A stretch of 64,000 nt of DNA, taken from positions 1,116,001-1,180,000 of the forward strand of contig CP090852.1 in assembly GCA_041879415.1 (NCBI GenBank), in the 5' to 3' direction. Shown one piece after another: positions 17,919 through 26,718 of this stretch (within the stretch, counting starts at the first letter, position 1; the number at the start of each line of letters is the position of its first letter). The stretch comes from Vibrio chagasii (GTDB lineage Bacteria; Pseudomonadota; Gammaproteobacteria; Enterobacterales; Vibrionaceae). The notes beneath the pieces are model-generated. The model had not been told where the DNA came from. It did no database searches and saw only the letters and a program-made list of their open reading frames with translations. The translations under genes were made by a program, and so were the position numbers.

Positions 17919-18647
17919 TTAGAAGACTCGAACTCTATTTTTTTCAATGACGACGCCGCGTAACAACTTTCCAGATTGTTGGTTCTTAATTGAGACCGTA
18001 TCGCCTATCAGCCCACTTTCCAACGCCATTCCTAACGTTTCTAAACGGATACTTTTCGATTGAAAAACCACATCCACAGCGTGCCCCTTTTCAACGTCAT
18101 AATCCAAATACATAGAAGATGTAGTCAATAAATCGCCCTTGTTTACTGAACGCTTGATTTTGCTGCCAGCGATTTCGTTAGCCTTGAAGAACACTTTTTG
18201 GTCTTTGTAGAGTTTGATAGGTTCAATCGCAATATCGTCATGCGTCAGTCTTTGGCCTTTCTTAAGTGCCTTGTTGGCTGTCGCAGTCCAGACGGTTATT
18301 GTCGACGTTGAGGTCGCTGAAAGGGTCCACCTCTCTGGCTCACAACGCACGTTCCACTTTTGTTTGCCAAGCTTGATTTTACTTCTGTGCGTGACTTCAA
18401 CAGACTCGCTACACTGTGGTAACTGATGAATAGCTCGAGAAAAGCGGATCTGAATATCCAATTGGTACTGTTGGGGATAACGGTAACGCATGGTTTGTTC
18501 AATGAGCGATTGGATTTGAGTGGAGAGTTGTTGTTCAAGAGTAATGTTACCAACTTCTGCGCTCACCTTGGTCACACAACCAAGGGCGAACAGCCATGTG
18601 CTAGCTAGTTTTAATAACTTAGCCATACACCGCCTCAACCTAAACAT
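17919..18647 (-). CDS. flgA: P-ring assembly chaperone FlgA
   Basis: The 242-residue precursor has a signal peptide (cut likely after VSA, about residue 30) and a C-terminal SAF-type FlgA domain. The sequence ALKKGQRLTHDDIAIEPIKL and the ending DTVSIKNQQSGKLLRGVVI are the family hallmarks. It helps FlgI form the periplasmic P ring. It overlaps flgN by 8 bases. An ATG seven codons later is an alternative start. In other Vibrio lateral loci flgA is usually divergent from flgB; here it is at the end of the rod-hook operon. Confidence 0.9.
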   Translation of the reverse strand: MFRLRRCMAKLLKLASTWLFALGCVTKVSAEVGNITLEQQLSTQIQSLIEQTMRYRYPQQYQLDIQIRFSRAIHQLPQCSESVEVTHRSKIKLGKQKWNVRCEPERWTLSATSTSTITVWTATANKALKKGQRLTHDDIAIEPIKLYKDQKVFFKANEIAGSKIKRSVNKGDLLTTSSMYLDYDVEKGHAVDVVFQSKSIRLETLGMALESGLIGDTVSIKNQQSGKLLRGVVIEKNRVRVF

Positions 18648-19059
18648 TGACCCTTAATTGATGCTTACCAAGCGCCTCTTCCATTGCTTGATGCTGCATC
18701 ACCATGACACTGCCTTGGCGCGCCAACTTAGTTTTGCACTGCTTGATGGTCAGCTCGATTTCCGTATCCAAAGTTTGAATACGTTGTAGTGCTTTTCCTT
18801 TGAGCCGAGCCTGCATACTTTTTGCGTACTGTCTGTCTTCACACCCCAGTCGCTTGGCCAGAGCAAATCGCTTATCGTCAGCGTCTGCTAGCCGTTGAGT
18901 CAGTGATGTGATCGCTTGATTGAGCGATTCCAGCTTCTGATACTCGCGGTTTAATATCGCCACACGGATGTCATCTAGACGTGCGGACAACTCGCCTGAC
19001 AAAGCCAACACATGTTGACCATAAGTAATGTAACCAATCAGGTCGCTTCTACGTTCCAT
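18640..19059 (-). CDS. flgN: FlgN-like hook-junction chaperone
   Basis: The 139-residue, highly helical protein overlaps flgM by 11 bases and flgA by 8 bases, which is the place of flgN. Sequence conservation of FlgN proteins is low; the call rests on position, size and helical content. FlgN escorts FlgK and FlgL to the export gate. Confidence 0.7.
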   Translation of the reverse strand: MERRSDLIGYITYGQHVLALSGELSARLDDIRVAILNREYQKLESLNQAITSLTQRLADADDKRFALAKRLGCEDRQYAKSMQARLKGKALQRIQTLDTEIELTIKQCKTKLARQGSVMVMQHQAMEEALGKHQLRVNV

Positions 19060-19336
19060 GATCCAGTCTCGTAATGACTTTCGCTAGTTCATCCATATCA
19101 AACACTAACTCTCCCGCGGAAATTTGCGCTTTAATCTGCTCGACTTTAGCCATATCGATATCGTCTACACCGTCAAAAAGGCTCTTGGTGTTATCGAGCA
19201 ACTCCACCTCATGTTGAGAGAGGTTAATCGGCTTCACCTTCGCTTTTTGATCCGGCTCTGTCTTTTTGTTTTGAACCACATCTACCTGAGTATGAGGCAC
19301 AACGTGTTTTACATTGTCGACCTTAATTTGACTCAT
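19049..19336 (-). CDS. flgM: Anti-sigma-28 factor FlgM
   Basis: The 95-residue protein has a disordered, Lys-rich N-terminal half and the FlgM C-terminal domain. In that domain VEQIKAQISAGELVFDMDELAKVITRLD matches the sigma-28-binding helices (consensus KVaeLRaaIasGeY.iD...vA..ll). It holds LafS inactive until it is exported through the finished hook. A sigma-28-like promoter directly upstream would make flgMN part of its own feedback loop, in addition to readthrough from the long flg operon. Confidence 0.88.
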   Translation of the reverse strand: MSQIKVDNVKHVVPHTQVDVVQNKKTEPDQKAKVKPINLSQHEVELLDNTKSLFDGVDDIDMAKVEQIKAQISAGELVFDMDELAKVITRLDHGT

Positions 19337-19372
19337 CTCTGCCTACCCATTTTTCTGCACTACTAATTAACT

Positions 19373-19399
19373 ATAACGGCAGTATTTCGTCTCTGTTTC
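19373..19399 (-). promoter_or_regulatory. Sigma-28-like promoter of flgMN-flgA
   Basis: On the minus strand GAAA (19396-19399) is separated by exactly 15 bases from GCCGTTAT (19373-19380; consensus GCCGATAA). The -10 box lies 36 bases before the flgM start, and the -35 box overlaps the last codons of gene X. It has the same spacing as the lafA promoter. Confidence 0.6.
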
Positions 19400-20405
19400 A
19401 CCTTTTTCTCAATAGTTTGATTACATTGTCTCTGGTTGGCCCGCTAAAGCCGCGATGAATAGACTTCAGCGACAGCTCTGGATTGCTCACTAACTGATGT
19501 TTAAAACTGCCTAATTTGTGCAACTCTGGGTGTGAACAAAACGCGATAAGCTGGTCAGCTTTTTGCCTTTTCATTTTCAACATTTTCGATAATGCCAAAT
19601 ACAGTTTATTGACCCGTTCAAGCAAGGCATCGATTTGTTGATTCGAACCAGGCTCATTGACCAACAAGCGACTGATGTCGTCCAACACCGGATAGCGAGC
19701 TTGAGCCTGTACCGCAATCGGTGGCCCTTCAGCATAGCGACCACCTTGACCCGAAACGAAAACCTGCCCATCCCACAAACGCCATTGTTGGTCTCGAATG
19801 CCGATCACAAACTCTTGTTGTTCATTAATTCTGAGCTGCAAATGCGCATAAGCAAACATCATCTTGAATTGTTCTAGCAATACCTCTCTGTCTTCTGAGC
19901 GTTCAAACGCCAACGGTATCAAGCGGTTGTTGATGTACAGAGAGACAACTTCATCACGAAACCGCTCTCGCTGTAAGTCGAGCCCTGGAACCGTGAACTC
20001 GATAAAAGGGTTATCACCTTGAATCGGTGCAAAACTTGAATCCACCACATAGTCACCAAACAACCGTTTCTGACTCCAAAACACCAGTTTTTTCTTAATG
20101 ACATCAATATGGTTGGCTTGTTCAGGGTTGTATTGGTTCAGCTCGGCTAACTGGCGCAGCTTAATCAACTCACTCGCCACGGTTCGTAGCACTTCCCCGG
20201 CCATCATGAGCCTGCTGTACATTTTGTGAGAGTCGGCGACCTCAGCAATCAGCTTAGGCCTTTCTTGCAAGTTCATTTGCACCATTTGCTGTCGAATGAG
20301 TGCATTATTCGGCTTGTTGCTGGTCAGCTTTTCCGGCTTCTTAATCTTTCCTGTCGTTGTCGGATTCACTTGATTCTTGCGCTGCGTAATACCCGTGAGT
20401 TTCAT
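19398..20405 (-). CDS. Protein X: conserved-looking unknown in the flagellar operon
   Basis: The 335-residue protein is not recognised. It is soluble, with no signal peptide or membrane helix. It has a basic, Thr/Asn/Lys-rich N-terminus (1-45), a helical segment (about 45-110), a probable alpha/beta middle with paired strands (for example FIEFTVPGLDL, VVSLYINNRLIPLAFE, LRINEQQEFVIGI, QQWRLWDGQVFV; about 135-235), and a helical, basic C-terminus. There is no P-loop, so it is not FliI. It follows fliG by 13 bases, in the place where lateral loci of other vibrios carry fliH-fliI-fliJ. Codon usage and spacing fit the operon. A role in export or C-ring assembly is inference. Confidence 0.6.
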   Translation of the reverse strand: MKLTGITQRKNQVNPTTTGKIKKPEKLTSNKPNNALIRQQMVQMNLQERPKLIAEVADSHKMYSRLMMAGEVLRTVASELIKLRQLAELNQYNPEQANHIDVIKKKLVFWSQKRLFGDYVVDSSFAPIQGDNPFIEFTVPGLDLQRERFRDEVVSLYINNRLIPLAFERSEDREVLLEQFKMMFAYAHLQLRINEQQEFVIGIRDQQWRLWDGQVFVSGQGGRYAEGPPIAVQAQARYPVLDDISRLLVNEPGSNQQIDALLERVNKLYLALSKMLKMKRQKADQLIAFCSHPELHKLGSFKHQLVSNPELSLKSIHRGFSGPTRDNVIKLLRKR

Positions 20406-20418
20406 ACTGCCTCTCCAA

Positions 20419-21423
20419 TTAGGTCAACCTTGGCTCATTAGCAAAGTTCAGCTTGATGATCTCTTCCGATTGCATTTGTTTGACGATTTCAATGATATCT
20501 TTCCGTGCTTGCTCAACCTGACTGACTGGCACCGCACCAATGCGTACCAGATTTTCTTTGAGCTCTGTCGATACCCGTTGTGGCATAGAGTTAATGATGT
20601 AAAGGCGGCAATCTTTATTGGTACCTTTCAGAGCATAAGCCCATTGCTCTAAGCTGACTCTTTCGTTAATCAGGTTGATGGTCTCTAGGTCTTGATTGAA
20701 TAAGGTGAAGAAATCAAACATCGCCTCTTCCACCAGCTCTGCGGCTTCAGCGTCTTGATCATGAAGGAATTGGAATAAATTGCTTTTGTCACCGGAATAA
20801 CGGTTGATGAGGTTCGCGACCACTTTCGAACCTTGCAAGCTGGCAGACCCACCACTGTGATAATTGATTTTGCAGCGATCGATAAGGTCTTTGAGTGTCT
20901 CCATCAAACCAGAGGTGAGTACCTGCGTTTTAGATATTTGCAGTATTAACGCATGGCACTCTTCTTCCTCATATTCATCCATGACACGGCCGCTGTATTC
21001 CAGAGGGAGGTGGGCAATCAACAGCGCTTGCAGGTTGATGTGCTCTTTTTTAAGGTCATTAACCAAGAGTTCTGGGGGAATCCACGCCAGTTTTTCAGCA
21101 TGTGAGCGGATCTCGTCGCCATAAATCTCCGATACTAGATCTCTCGCCAAATTACCGTTTAATGTCTTTTCCAACACATTGGTGATGTATTGTCGTGTCC
21201 CGCCGAGAATCCCGGAGTGCTTACGAAAATCATCAAAAAAGCCCGACAAAGAGACCAAAGCATCCTTGGCTTTGATGTCCTTCATCTTACTCATGGCATG
21301 CGTGATCTGTTTTATCTCTTCATGGGTGAAGCCTTTGAGTACCTCAGAACCGATGTCTTCTCCCATCGTGAGCACCAACATCGCGACGCCATCCACTGAT
21401 TGATAGGTTTGTTTGCCATCCAT
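20419..21423 (-). CDS. fliG: Flagellar motor switch protein FliG, divergent
   Basis: The chosen start (ATG at 21423, 334 residues) has AGGAGAAGG seven bases upstream; a longer reading from a TTG at 21471 overlaps fliF and lacks such a site. The three FliG domains are recognisable: N-terminal FliF-binding, middle, and C-terminal torque domain ending in ALKGTNKDCRLYI. Two departures are visible: the middle-domain EHPQ motif reads EHIN (KKEHINLQALLIAHL), and the helix before ALKG reads LINERVSLEQWAY rather than an LLREVD-type sequence. It should still couple LafT to rotation. See findings. Confidence 0.88.
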   Translation of the reverse strand: MDGKQTYQSVDGVAMLVLTMGEDIGSEVLKGFTHEEIKQITHAMSKMKDIKAKDALVSLSGFFDDFRKHSGILGGTRQYITNVLEKTLNGNLARDLVSEIYGDEIRSHAEKLAWIPPELLVNDLKKEHINLQALLIAHLPLEYSGRVMDEYEEEECHALILQISKTQVLTSGLMETLKDLIDRCKINYHSGGSASLQGSKVVANLINRYSGDKSNLFQFLHDQDAEAAELVEEAMFDFFTLFNQDLETINLINERVSLEQWAYALKGTNKDCRLYIINSMPQRVSTELKENLVRIGAVPVSQVEQARKDIIEIVKQMQSEEIIKLNFANEPRLT

Positions 21424-21455
21424 GCACCTTCTCCTACTGACTTTTATTTGGTTCG

Positions 21456-23129
21456 TTATGCTTGTATCCAAGTACGTAAAATCTCAGCCACCCTGTTCGG
21501 ATCCTCTTTTGCGATTAGCTTGAGGTGTTTAATTTGAACTTCGAGTGGGCTATCTGCAGATGGCAAGTTGTCATCGAGTGCTTTAATACCGGTTGCATCA
21601 ATACCTAGCGATTCCAGTTTGGATTGCAATGCAGCATCAGCGGCACGCTCCTCTTTAGTAATGACGTCATCGTATTCCATGCTTTCCGCTTCCAACTCTT
21701 CTTGCTCCGCTGACTTAGTGAGATATTGAGCAAGAGGTCGTAGCACCACCATGATCATCAAGCCACTGAGCATCACACCTAGCAAATATTTGAGAGGCTG
21801 CATAATGTGCGTGTTCTCAAACCAAGCTATCGGAGCTTGCTCTGGAATACTCGCAATCACAAAAGGGAAGTGAGTGATGTGAATGCTGTCACCGCGCTCG
21901 GTATTAAAACCGATGGCCGAACGAACCACATTCTCAACATTAGTAAGCTCTTCTGGAGTCCAAGTTTGATTGGGGTTCGCTAAATCGTTAACCACAATAG
22001 AAACCGAAAGGTTCTGCAAGACACCTTGCTGGTGCTGAGTATGGCGAACCTTGCCACTCACTGCATAATCACGCGATGTTTCACTTCGGTTAACCTTGGC
22101 GTTGGGCTCTGGTTGAGGCTCACCATCGGTCACTGGTGGTGTGTTACTCAATGCCCCCGGAATCCCAAGCGCCATCGACGACTCGTTCATGTCATTCAGT
22201 AAGGTCTCTTTTCGCACAACGGGATCAGCATAGATCTCTTCTGTTTCTTCCACCTTAGAGAAATCAATATCACTGGCAATTTGCACTCGAAAATTAGCCG
22301 CACCGAGAATCGGAGTCAGCATATCGGTCGCTTGAGCAACCAAGGTTTTTTCAAGGTTACGTTTGTAATCAGATTGCTTACCAATCGTCACGGTAATGTC
22401 CCCAACCGTCGCGTCATTCGATAACAAACGACCGTGTTGATCGACTACTCGCACATGTTCCGATTTAAGTCCTATCACCGCACCAGACACCAAGTTAATG
22501 ATTGACTCAACCTGCGTCGGCTTGAGGTCCATCCCATTGATAATATGAACAATCACAGAGGCTCTCGGCTGCTCAGCGTCATCGCGCATAAATAGGCTTT
22601 CTTTAGGTATAGCTAGATGAACACGAGCCAAGCTCACGGCGCTCATGGTGGTAATACTGCGTGCCAGCTCGCCCTCTAAAGCATGGCGATAACGAGCATT
22701 CTCCATAAACTGACTTTCACCAAGGCTCTTTGAGCTATCCAGTGAATCAAAACCACTCGGCAATTGTTCTTTTAAGCCTTTCGACGCCAATATCATCCGG
22801 ATCTTAGCGACATCACCTTCGGGCACCAGTATTTGTCCATCGTCCTGACTCAATTGGTAACGTATTGATTCCTCGTCCAACATATGCAGCACTTGGCTAG
22901 AGTCGAAGTTCGCCGATTTACTATAGAGGGGTCTAAACCTTTCCGATGACGTCCACAACATAATCACGATGATCGCCGCTGTGATCGTCGCAAAAATAGT
23001 GATGATAATGACGTTGCGCTGTGAACTCTGCCAAAACATGGTCAGCCACCCAGAGGCTTCCGTGAGCTTCTCTTTAGCGGTTCCCATGTTGTTGGTCAAC
23101 GCGGGTTGAGTTTCTGCTTCTCCTGCCAT
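21456..23129 (-). CDS. fliF: MS-ring protein FliF
   Basis: The 557-residue protein has a membrane helix at about residues 38-60 and a second at about 440-460 (YLLGVMLSGLMIMVVLRPL). The ring-building motifs between them include ARVHLAIPKESLFMRDDAEQPRASVIV. The C-terminal tail, which binds FliG, is acidic and ends in LRTWIQA. It forms the membrane-embedded base of the motor. It lies between fliE (14-bp gap) and fliG. Confidence 0.95.
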   Translation of the reverse strand: MAGEAETQPALTNNMGTAKEKLTEASGWLTMFWQSSQRNVIIITIFATITAAIIVIMLWTSSERFRPLYSKSANFDSSQVLHMLDEESIRYQLSQDDGQILVPEGDVAKIRMILASKGLKEQLPSGFDSLDSSKSLGESQFMENARYRHALEGELARSITTMSAVSLARVHLAIPKESLFMRDDAEQPRASVIVHIINGMDLKPTQVESIINLVSGAVIGLKSEHVRVVDQHGRLLSNDATVGDITVTIGKQSDYKRNLEKTLVAQATDMLTPILGAANFRVQIASDIDFSKVEETEEIYADPVVRKETLLNDMNESSMALGIPGALSNTPPVTDGEPQPEPNAKVNRSETSRDYAVSGKVRHTQHQQGVLQNLSVSIVVNDLANPNQTWTPEELTNVENVVRSAIGFNTERGDSIHITHFPFVIASIPEQAPIAWFENTHIMQPLKYLLGVMLSGLMIMVVLRPLAQYLTKSAEQEELEAESMEYDDVITKEERAADAALQSKLESLGIDATGIKALDDNLPSADSPLEVQIKHLKLIAKEDPNRVAEILRTWIQA

Positions 23130-23143
23130 CGCTAATCCCTAGC

Positions 23144-23527
23144 CTAAATTGGCATTTTTATGATGTCTTGGAAGTTGGACACCATCTTGTTGCGCACTTG
23201 CATTAATGCATTGAATGAGAGCTGGGCTTTCTGAGATGCGACCGTTGCTCCCAATAAATCATCGCTTTTCCCTAACTCAACAGCGGTGATTTTTTCTGCA
23301 GCATGAGACTGATACCTATCCACAGTATCAAGCACACTTTTTAAGGTGTTGCTGAACGCCAGTGAATTGTCCGATACCGGATTTACCGCAAGATTGTCAT
23401 GCGTGATGCCTCTCACCATGTTTCCAGTGACGGCTTGGTTAGAGAATGGGTTACTGGCAACCTCTTGCTGCTGTTCTATCTTCCCTAACATGGCTTGTTG
23501 CATTTGGACTGCAGTCATCTTTTCCAT
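23144..23527 (-). CDS. fliE: MS-ring/rod junction protein FliE
   Basis: The 127-residue protein matches FliE, with the conserved C-terminal part in which QKAQLSFNALMQVRNKMVSNFQDIIKMPI is the family signature (A.lsf.ll.eVRNKlv.AYqeIm.M.v). It links the MS ring to the rod and is exported first. A ribosome-binding site GAGGG lies seven bases before the ATG. It follows motY in the operon. Confidence 0.92.
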   Translation of the reverse strand: MEKMTAVQMQQAMLGKIEQQQEVASNPFSNQAVTGNMVRGITHDNLAVNPVSDNSLAFSNTLKSVLDTVDRYQSHAAEKITAVELGKSDDLLGATVASQKAQLSFNALMQVRNKMVSNFQDIIKMPI

Positions 23528-23547
23528 TATTTACCCTCGCGGTTGCA

Positions 23548-24447
23548 TCACTTGCGTACTAACCGAATTTCTACGCGACGATTCTTATCCCGGCCTTGCT
23601 GAGTCGTGTTGTCGTACTTGGGATAACGATCACCATGGCCACGTATCTCAATCATTTTCTTTGACACGCCATTGCCCATAAACCACTGCGCAACGTCGGA
23701 TCCTCTCTGCTTCGAAAGTTGTAAATTAGCGACGGAGTCACCGGAGTTATCGGTGTACCCATCAATCAGAATTTTAATGATTCTCGAGTCTCGTTTAACC
23801 AAGGTACTGATGTCGTTAATGGTGCGCTTCTGCCCTTCGGTGAGGGCTACCGCACCCTGTTGAAAGCGCAGTTCGACTCGACGCGCATGTTGGAAATTGA
23901 CAGGCGGCAAGCCATAACGACATTCATTGAATTGCTCTAAAGCTGGCTTAAAGTTGGTGGTTGGGAAATAGACATCAAAGTCCATCGCATTGACGTTAAA
24001 CCAAGCGCCACTCGCCATATCATCCAACATCAAGGTAGCGCCATCGTCTGTCACCAGAGCGGCCCCTTGCTTGTTAACTCTTTCAATGGTGGTTGTGGTA
24101 TAAGACTGAGACGTTCCCCATACCGGCTCAGTGGTATTGAACGACGTTGAGGTTGGCAGCGATCGCACACCTCGCTTTTCCACTCTGACTTTCATCGGGC
24201 TTGCTGCCAACAAAATGAATTGCACTGAAAAGCCAGTGTGGGGATCAAAAGAGTTCAGTTCACACATATCAACAGACTCAGTAAACCGCCACTCGACACT
24301 ATCGAAGGGAACAATGTAGCGCTGTGCCAAAGCCGGAGACGACATTACTCCCCAGCTTATTAGACATGCACTCAGCACCTTGCCAAGTGGGCACCTAAAA
24401 ACAGGAAAAATGTCTGAGCTCGCGCTTGCCCAAGAGTACTTATTCAT
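23548..24447 (-). CDS. motY: MotY-like stator-associated protein (lateral)
   Basis: The 299-residue precursor has a signal peptide (cut likely after ALA, about residue 41), an N-terminal MotY domain (YIVPFDSVEWRFTESVDMCELN is close to the known MotY opening), and a C-terminal OmpA peptidoglycan-binding domain (DGYTDNSGDSVANLQLSKQRG and NRRVEIRL). It forms the periplasmic T ring that holds the stators. It overlaps flgL by 4 bases. In Vibrio parahaemolyticus the lateral motY is beside lafK; here no lafK is present. Confidence 0.88.
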   Translation of the reverse strand: MNKYSWASASSDIFPVFRCPLGKVLSACLISWGVMSSPALAQRYIVPFDSVEWRFTESVDMCELNSFDPHTGFSVQFILLAASPMKVRVEKRGVRSLPTSTSFNTTEPVWGTSQSYTTTTIERVNKQGAALVTDDGATLMLDDMASGAWFNVNAMDFDVYFPTTNFKPALEQFNECRYGLPPVNFQHARRVELRFQQGAVALTEGQKRTINDISTLVKRDSRIIKILIDGYTDNSGDSVANLQLSKQRGSDVAQWFMGNGVSKKMIEIRGHGDRYPKYDNTTQQGRDKNRRVEIRLVRK

Positions 24448-25331
24448 AACAGGTCAAACAGTGAAATTCCGGCAACACGCGCAAAGGTTTTTTGTGTCGC
24501 TTCTAGCGCGATCATGCCTTGGTTAAGTTCAACGGATGCCTCTGCATAATCCAATTCCTCTAGCTCAGAGCGAACCGTTTCTGCAAAGAACACCATATCG
24601 ATACAGGTCTCTTTCAATCTTTCTAAAGCGTTGTATTGACTCCCGATGTCGGTTAATGAAACCAACAAGTCTTGATGAAGCGCTTGGTTGGTATTGAGCG
24701 CATTATCCAAAGCCGTTGTAAATCCCCCGGTTGCTAACTCCAACTCTGCTATCGCATTATCTAAGTCAGTAAAAATTGCACTGCTACCAATGGTGTCGGT
24801 GATGGTTAAATTACTCGGTACATACTGGTTATCACCGACCTTGGTTTCGCGATAATCTGAATTGGGGTTTAAGGTATAAGGCGGTGCAGTATCGATTGCC
24901 GGATTGCTGATGTCGGTACCTGAAAAGAGATAACTGCCATCATTGGCTTGATTCAATGTGTTCAACATTTCCGTTTTAAGTGACTTGAGTTCGAGCACGA
25001 TTCCCGCCCGACTTTCCGAATCAAGAGTGCCGTTTTTCCCTTGTAAAAGCAGTTCATTCACTTGTTGGGAGAGCGATTCCAGCGTGTTGACGTTGGTTTC
25101 GTAGCGCGTCAATTGTGACTGCACATTTTCGATATTTCGCTGGTACTGCTGATTATCAGAGACCGTCTTTTTTAATCCCTCAAGGCGCACAGCGGCAATT
25201 GGGTCGTCGGATAAATGATTGATCCTCAGCCCAGTCGACATTTGCTCAAAAACTTTGTTCAAGCGGATATTGTTGTCCATTAATGAACGCTGCATCACCG
25301 CGTTAAATTGGGAGTCCGTTACACGCATCAC
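24444..25331 (-). CDS. flgL: Hook-filament junction protein FlgL
   Basis: The 295-residue protein shows the flagellin-like N-terminal segment (MSTGLRINHLSDDPIAAVRLEGL) and the C-terminal FlgL helix (SVELNQGMIALEATQKTFARVAGISLFDLL). The N-terminal motif SDDPIAA distinguishes it from flagellin (ADDAAGL). It joins the hook to the LafA filament with FlgK. It is separated from flgK by 7 bases and overlaps motY by 4. Confidence 0.93.
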   Translation of the reverse strand: MMRVTDSQFNAVMQRSLMDNNIRLNKVFEQMSTGLRINHLSDDPIAAVRLEGLKKTVSDNQQYQRNIENVQSQLTRYETNVNTLESLSQQVNELLLQGKNGTLDSESRAGIVLELKSLKTEMLNTLNQANDGSYLFSGTDISNPAIDTAPPYTLNPNSDYRETKVGDNQYVPSNLTITDTIGSSAIFTDLDNAIAELELATGGFTTALDNALNTNQALHQDLLVSLTDIGSQYNALERLKETCIDMVFFAETVRSELEELDYAEASVELNQGMIALEATQKTFARVAGISLFDLL

Positions 25332-25338
25332 TTTTCTC

Positions 25339-26718
25339 CTAGAATGCTCTTAGCAAGGTCTGGAACATCTGATTGGCCGTGCTAATAATTTTCATGTTGG
25401 CCTCATAAGCGTTGAGGTAGAGCAGCATGTTGGCCGCCTCTTCATCGGAATTAACCGCACTGACACTGTCTCTTGCCACTTGCGCGTCTTCCATGCTCAC
25501 TTGAGCTGCCGTTGCTTCGCTCTGTGCCTGGCGAGTGAAAATGCCGATATCACCGAGTAGCCCTGAGTAAGCGCTATAGGGTGTTTCTCCCGCCACAGAA
25601 CCATTGGTTAATGGTGTTTGTGACAGCATCGATAGGTCTTTCAACACATCGCCATTTCCGGCAAGCGTTGCACTCGATGAAAAGGCTAAGTCTTGTGCGG
25701 TGAGGGCAGGATCAATCGCCAAAGATAAAGCTTCACTGCCTGAGGTGTAGGTAAACAAGTTCTGACCCGCCGCGCCATTGAGGTCAAACCCTGAGTTCAA
25801 TGCCGTATTCACACCATCAGCCAAGCCTTTGGCAAGGTCCGCGAGCAGTGTTTTGATGGGTTCATATTGATTCGTTTTTAGTGCTTCGAGCGCTCCTAAC
25901 TCTCCACCTAATGAAGCATCAACAGGCGTTGTCATTGACTGAAAAGTGATGTTCAAATCCGTGCTGTAAGGGTCGCCACTGGATAGGTCTCGCGCAAGCG
26001 ATGCGGCATAACCACCAATCACAAGAGGCTGGCCGTTTGGTGTAGAAAGTTCGACACCGCCATTGCTGTAGATCACCTGAACATCGAGAGACTTAGAGAG
26101 TTCATTGAGGTGTTTATCCATCGCATCTTGTAAACCACCAACGCTCTTGCCAAGCAGCGCATCTTCTTGCAGTTTTTGATTTAGGGAAGCGATGCTTTCT
26201 AATTGGCTATTCACATGGGTCACCAAGGCTCCATAACGCTCACTTTGCGCGGCTTCCTGCTGGCTCAACTGCGCAGACACAGAGTTAAACTGTTGCGCCA
26301 AGGCGTCAGCATTGGTAAGTACTTGCTGGCGAAAAGCGACACTTTCTGGTGTAACACTGGCCTCATCAATGGCAGCAAAAAATCCGTTCATCCCTTGTGT
26401 GAGACTCAGTCCATCCGCCCCCAATAAGTTTTCCAAATTAGAGAGGCCATTGAAGTAGCTTTGGCTAAATTGGGCTGATTCCGTCGCTTCTCTTAGTCGA
26501 TTGATAGACGACTGATCGGCAATCCGCAGGATATCGCTAACCTCAACACCAGACCCTAGATTAATGCCATTCACAGCATTGCCCGATAAACTGGCTTCCA
26601 TGGTGACGATTTGACGGCTATACCCGGGAGTATTCACATTAGCGGTATTTTGCGCCGTCGTATTGAGGGCTACCCGGTTGGCGAGTGCGCCACTTAACCC
26701 GATGTTGGTCATGCCCAT
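25339..26718 (-). CDS. flgK: Hook-associated protein FlgK
   Basis: The 459-residue protein begins with the rod/hook family motif (LSGALANRVALNTTAQNTANVNTPGYSRQ) and ends with the FlgK C-terminus (SAVNSDEEAANMLLYLNAYEANMKIISTANQMFQTLL). It is the first hook-filament junction protein. Its start shares bases with the flgJ stop, so translation is coupled. Confidence 0.94.
   Translation of the reverse strand: MGMTNIGLSGALANRVALNTTAQNTANVNTPGYSRQIVTMEASLSGNAVNGINLGSGVEVSDILRIADQSSINRLREATESAQFSQSYFNGLSNLENLLGADGLSLTQGMNGFFAAIDEASVTPESVAFRQQVLTNADALAQQFNSVSAQLSQQEAAQSERYGALVTHVNSQLESIASLNQKLQEDALLGKSVGGLQDAMDKHLNELSKSLDVQVIYSNGGVELSTPNGQPLVIGGYAASLARDLSSGDPYSTDLNITFQSMTTPVDASLGGELGALEALKTNQYEPIKTLLADLAKGLADGVNTALNSGFDLNGAAGQNLFTYTSGSEALSLAIDPALTAQDLAFSSSATLAGNGDVLKDLSMLSQTPLTNGSVAGETPYSAYSGLLGDIGIFTRQAQSEATAAQVSMEDAQVARDSVSAVNSDEEAANMLLYLNAYEANMKIISTANQMFQTLLRAF

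Noticed and set aside
19398..20405. Gene X as a lateral FliI or FliH
   Set aside because: There is no Walker A or B motif, so FliI is excluded; FliH-type GxxxG repeats were not seen, so FliH is not supported.
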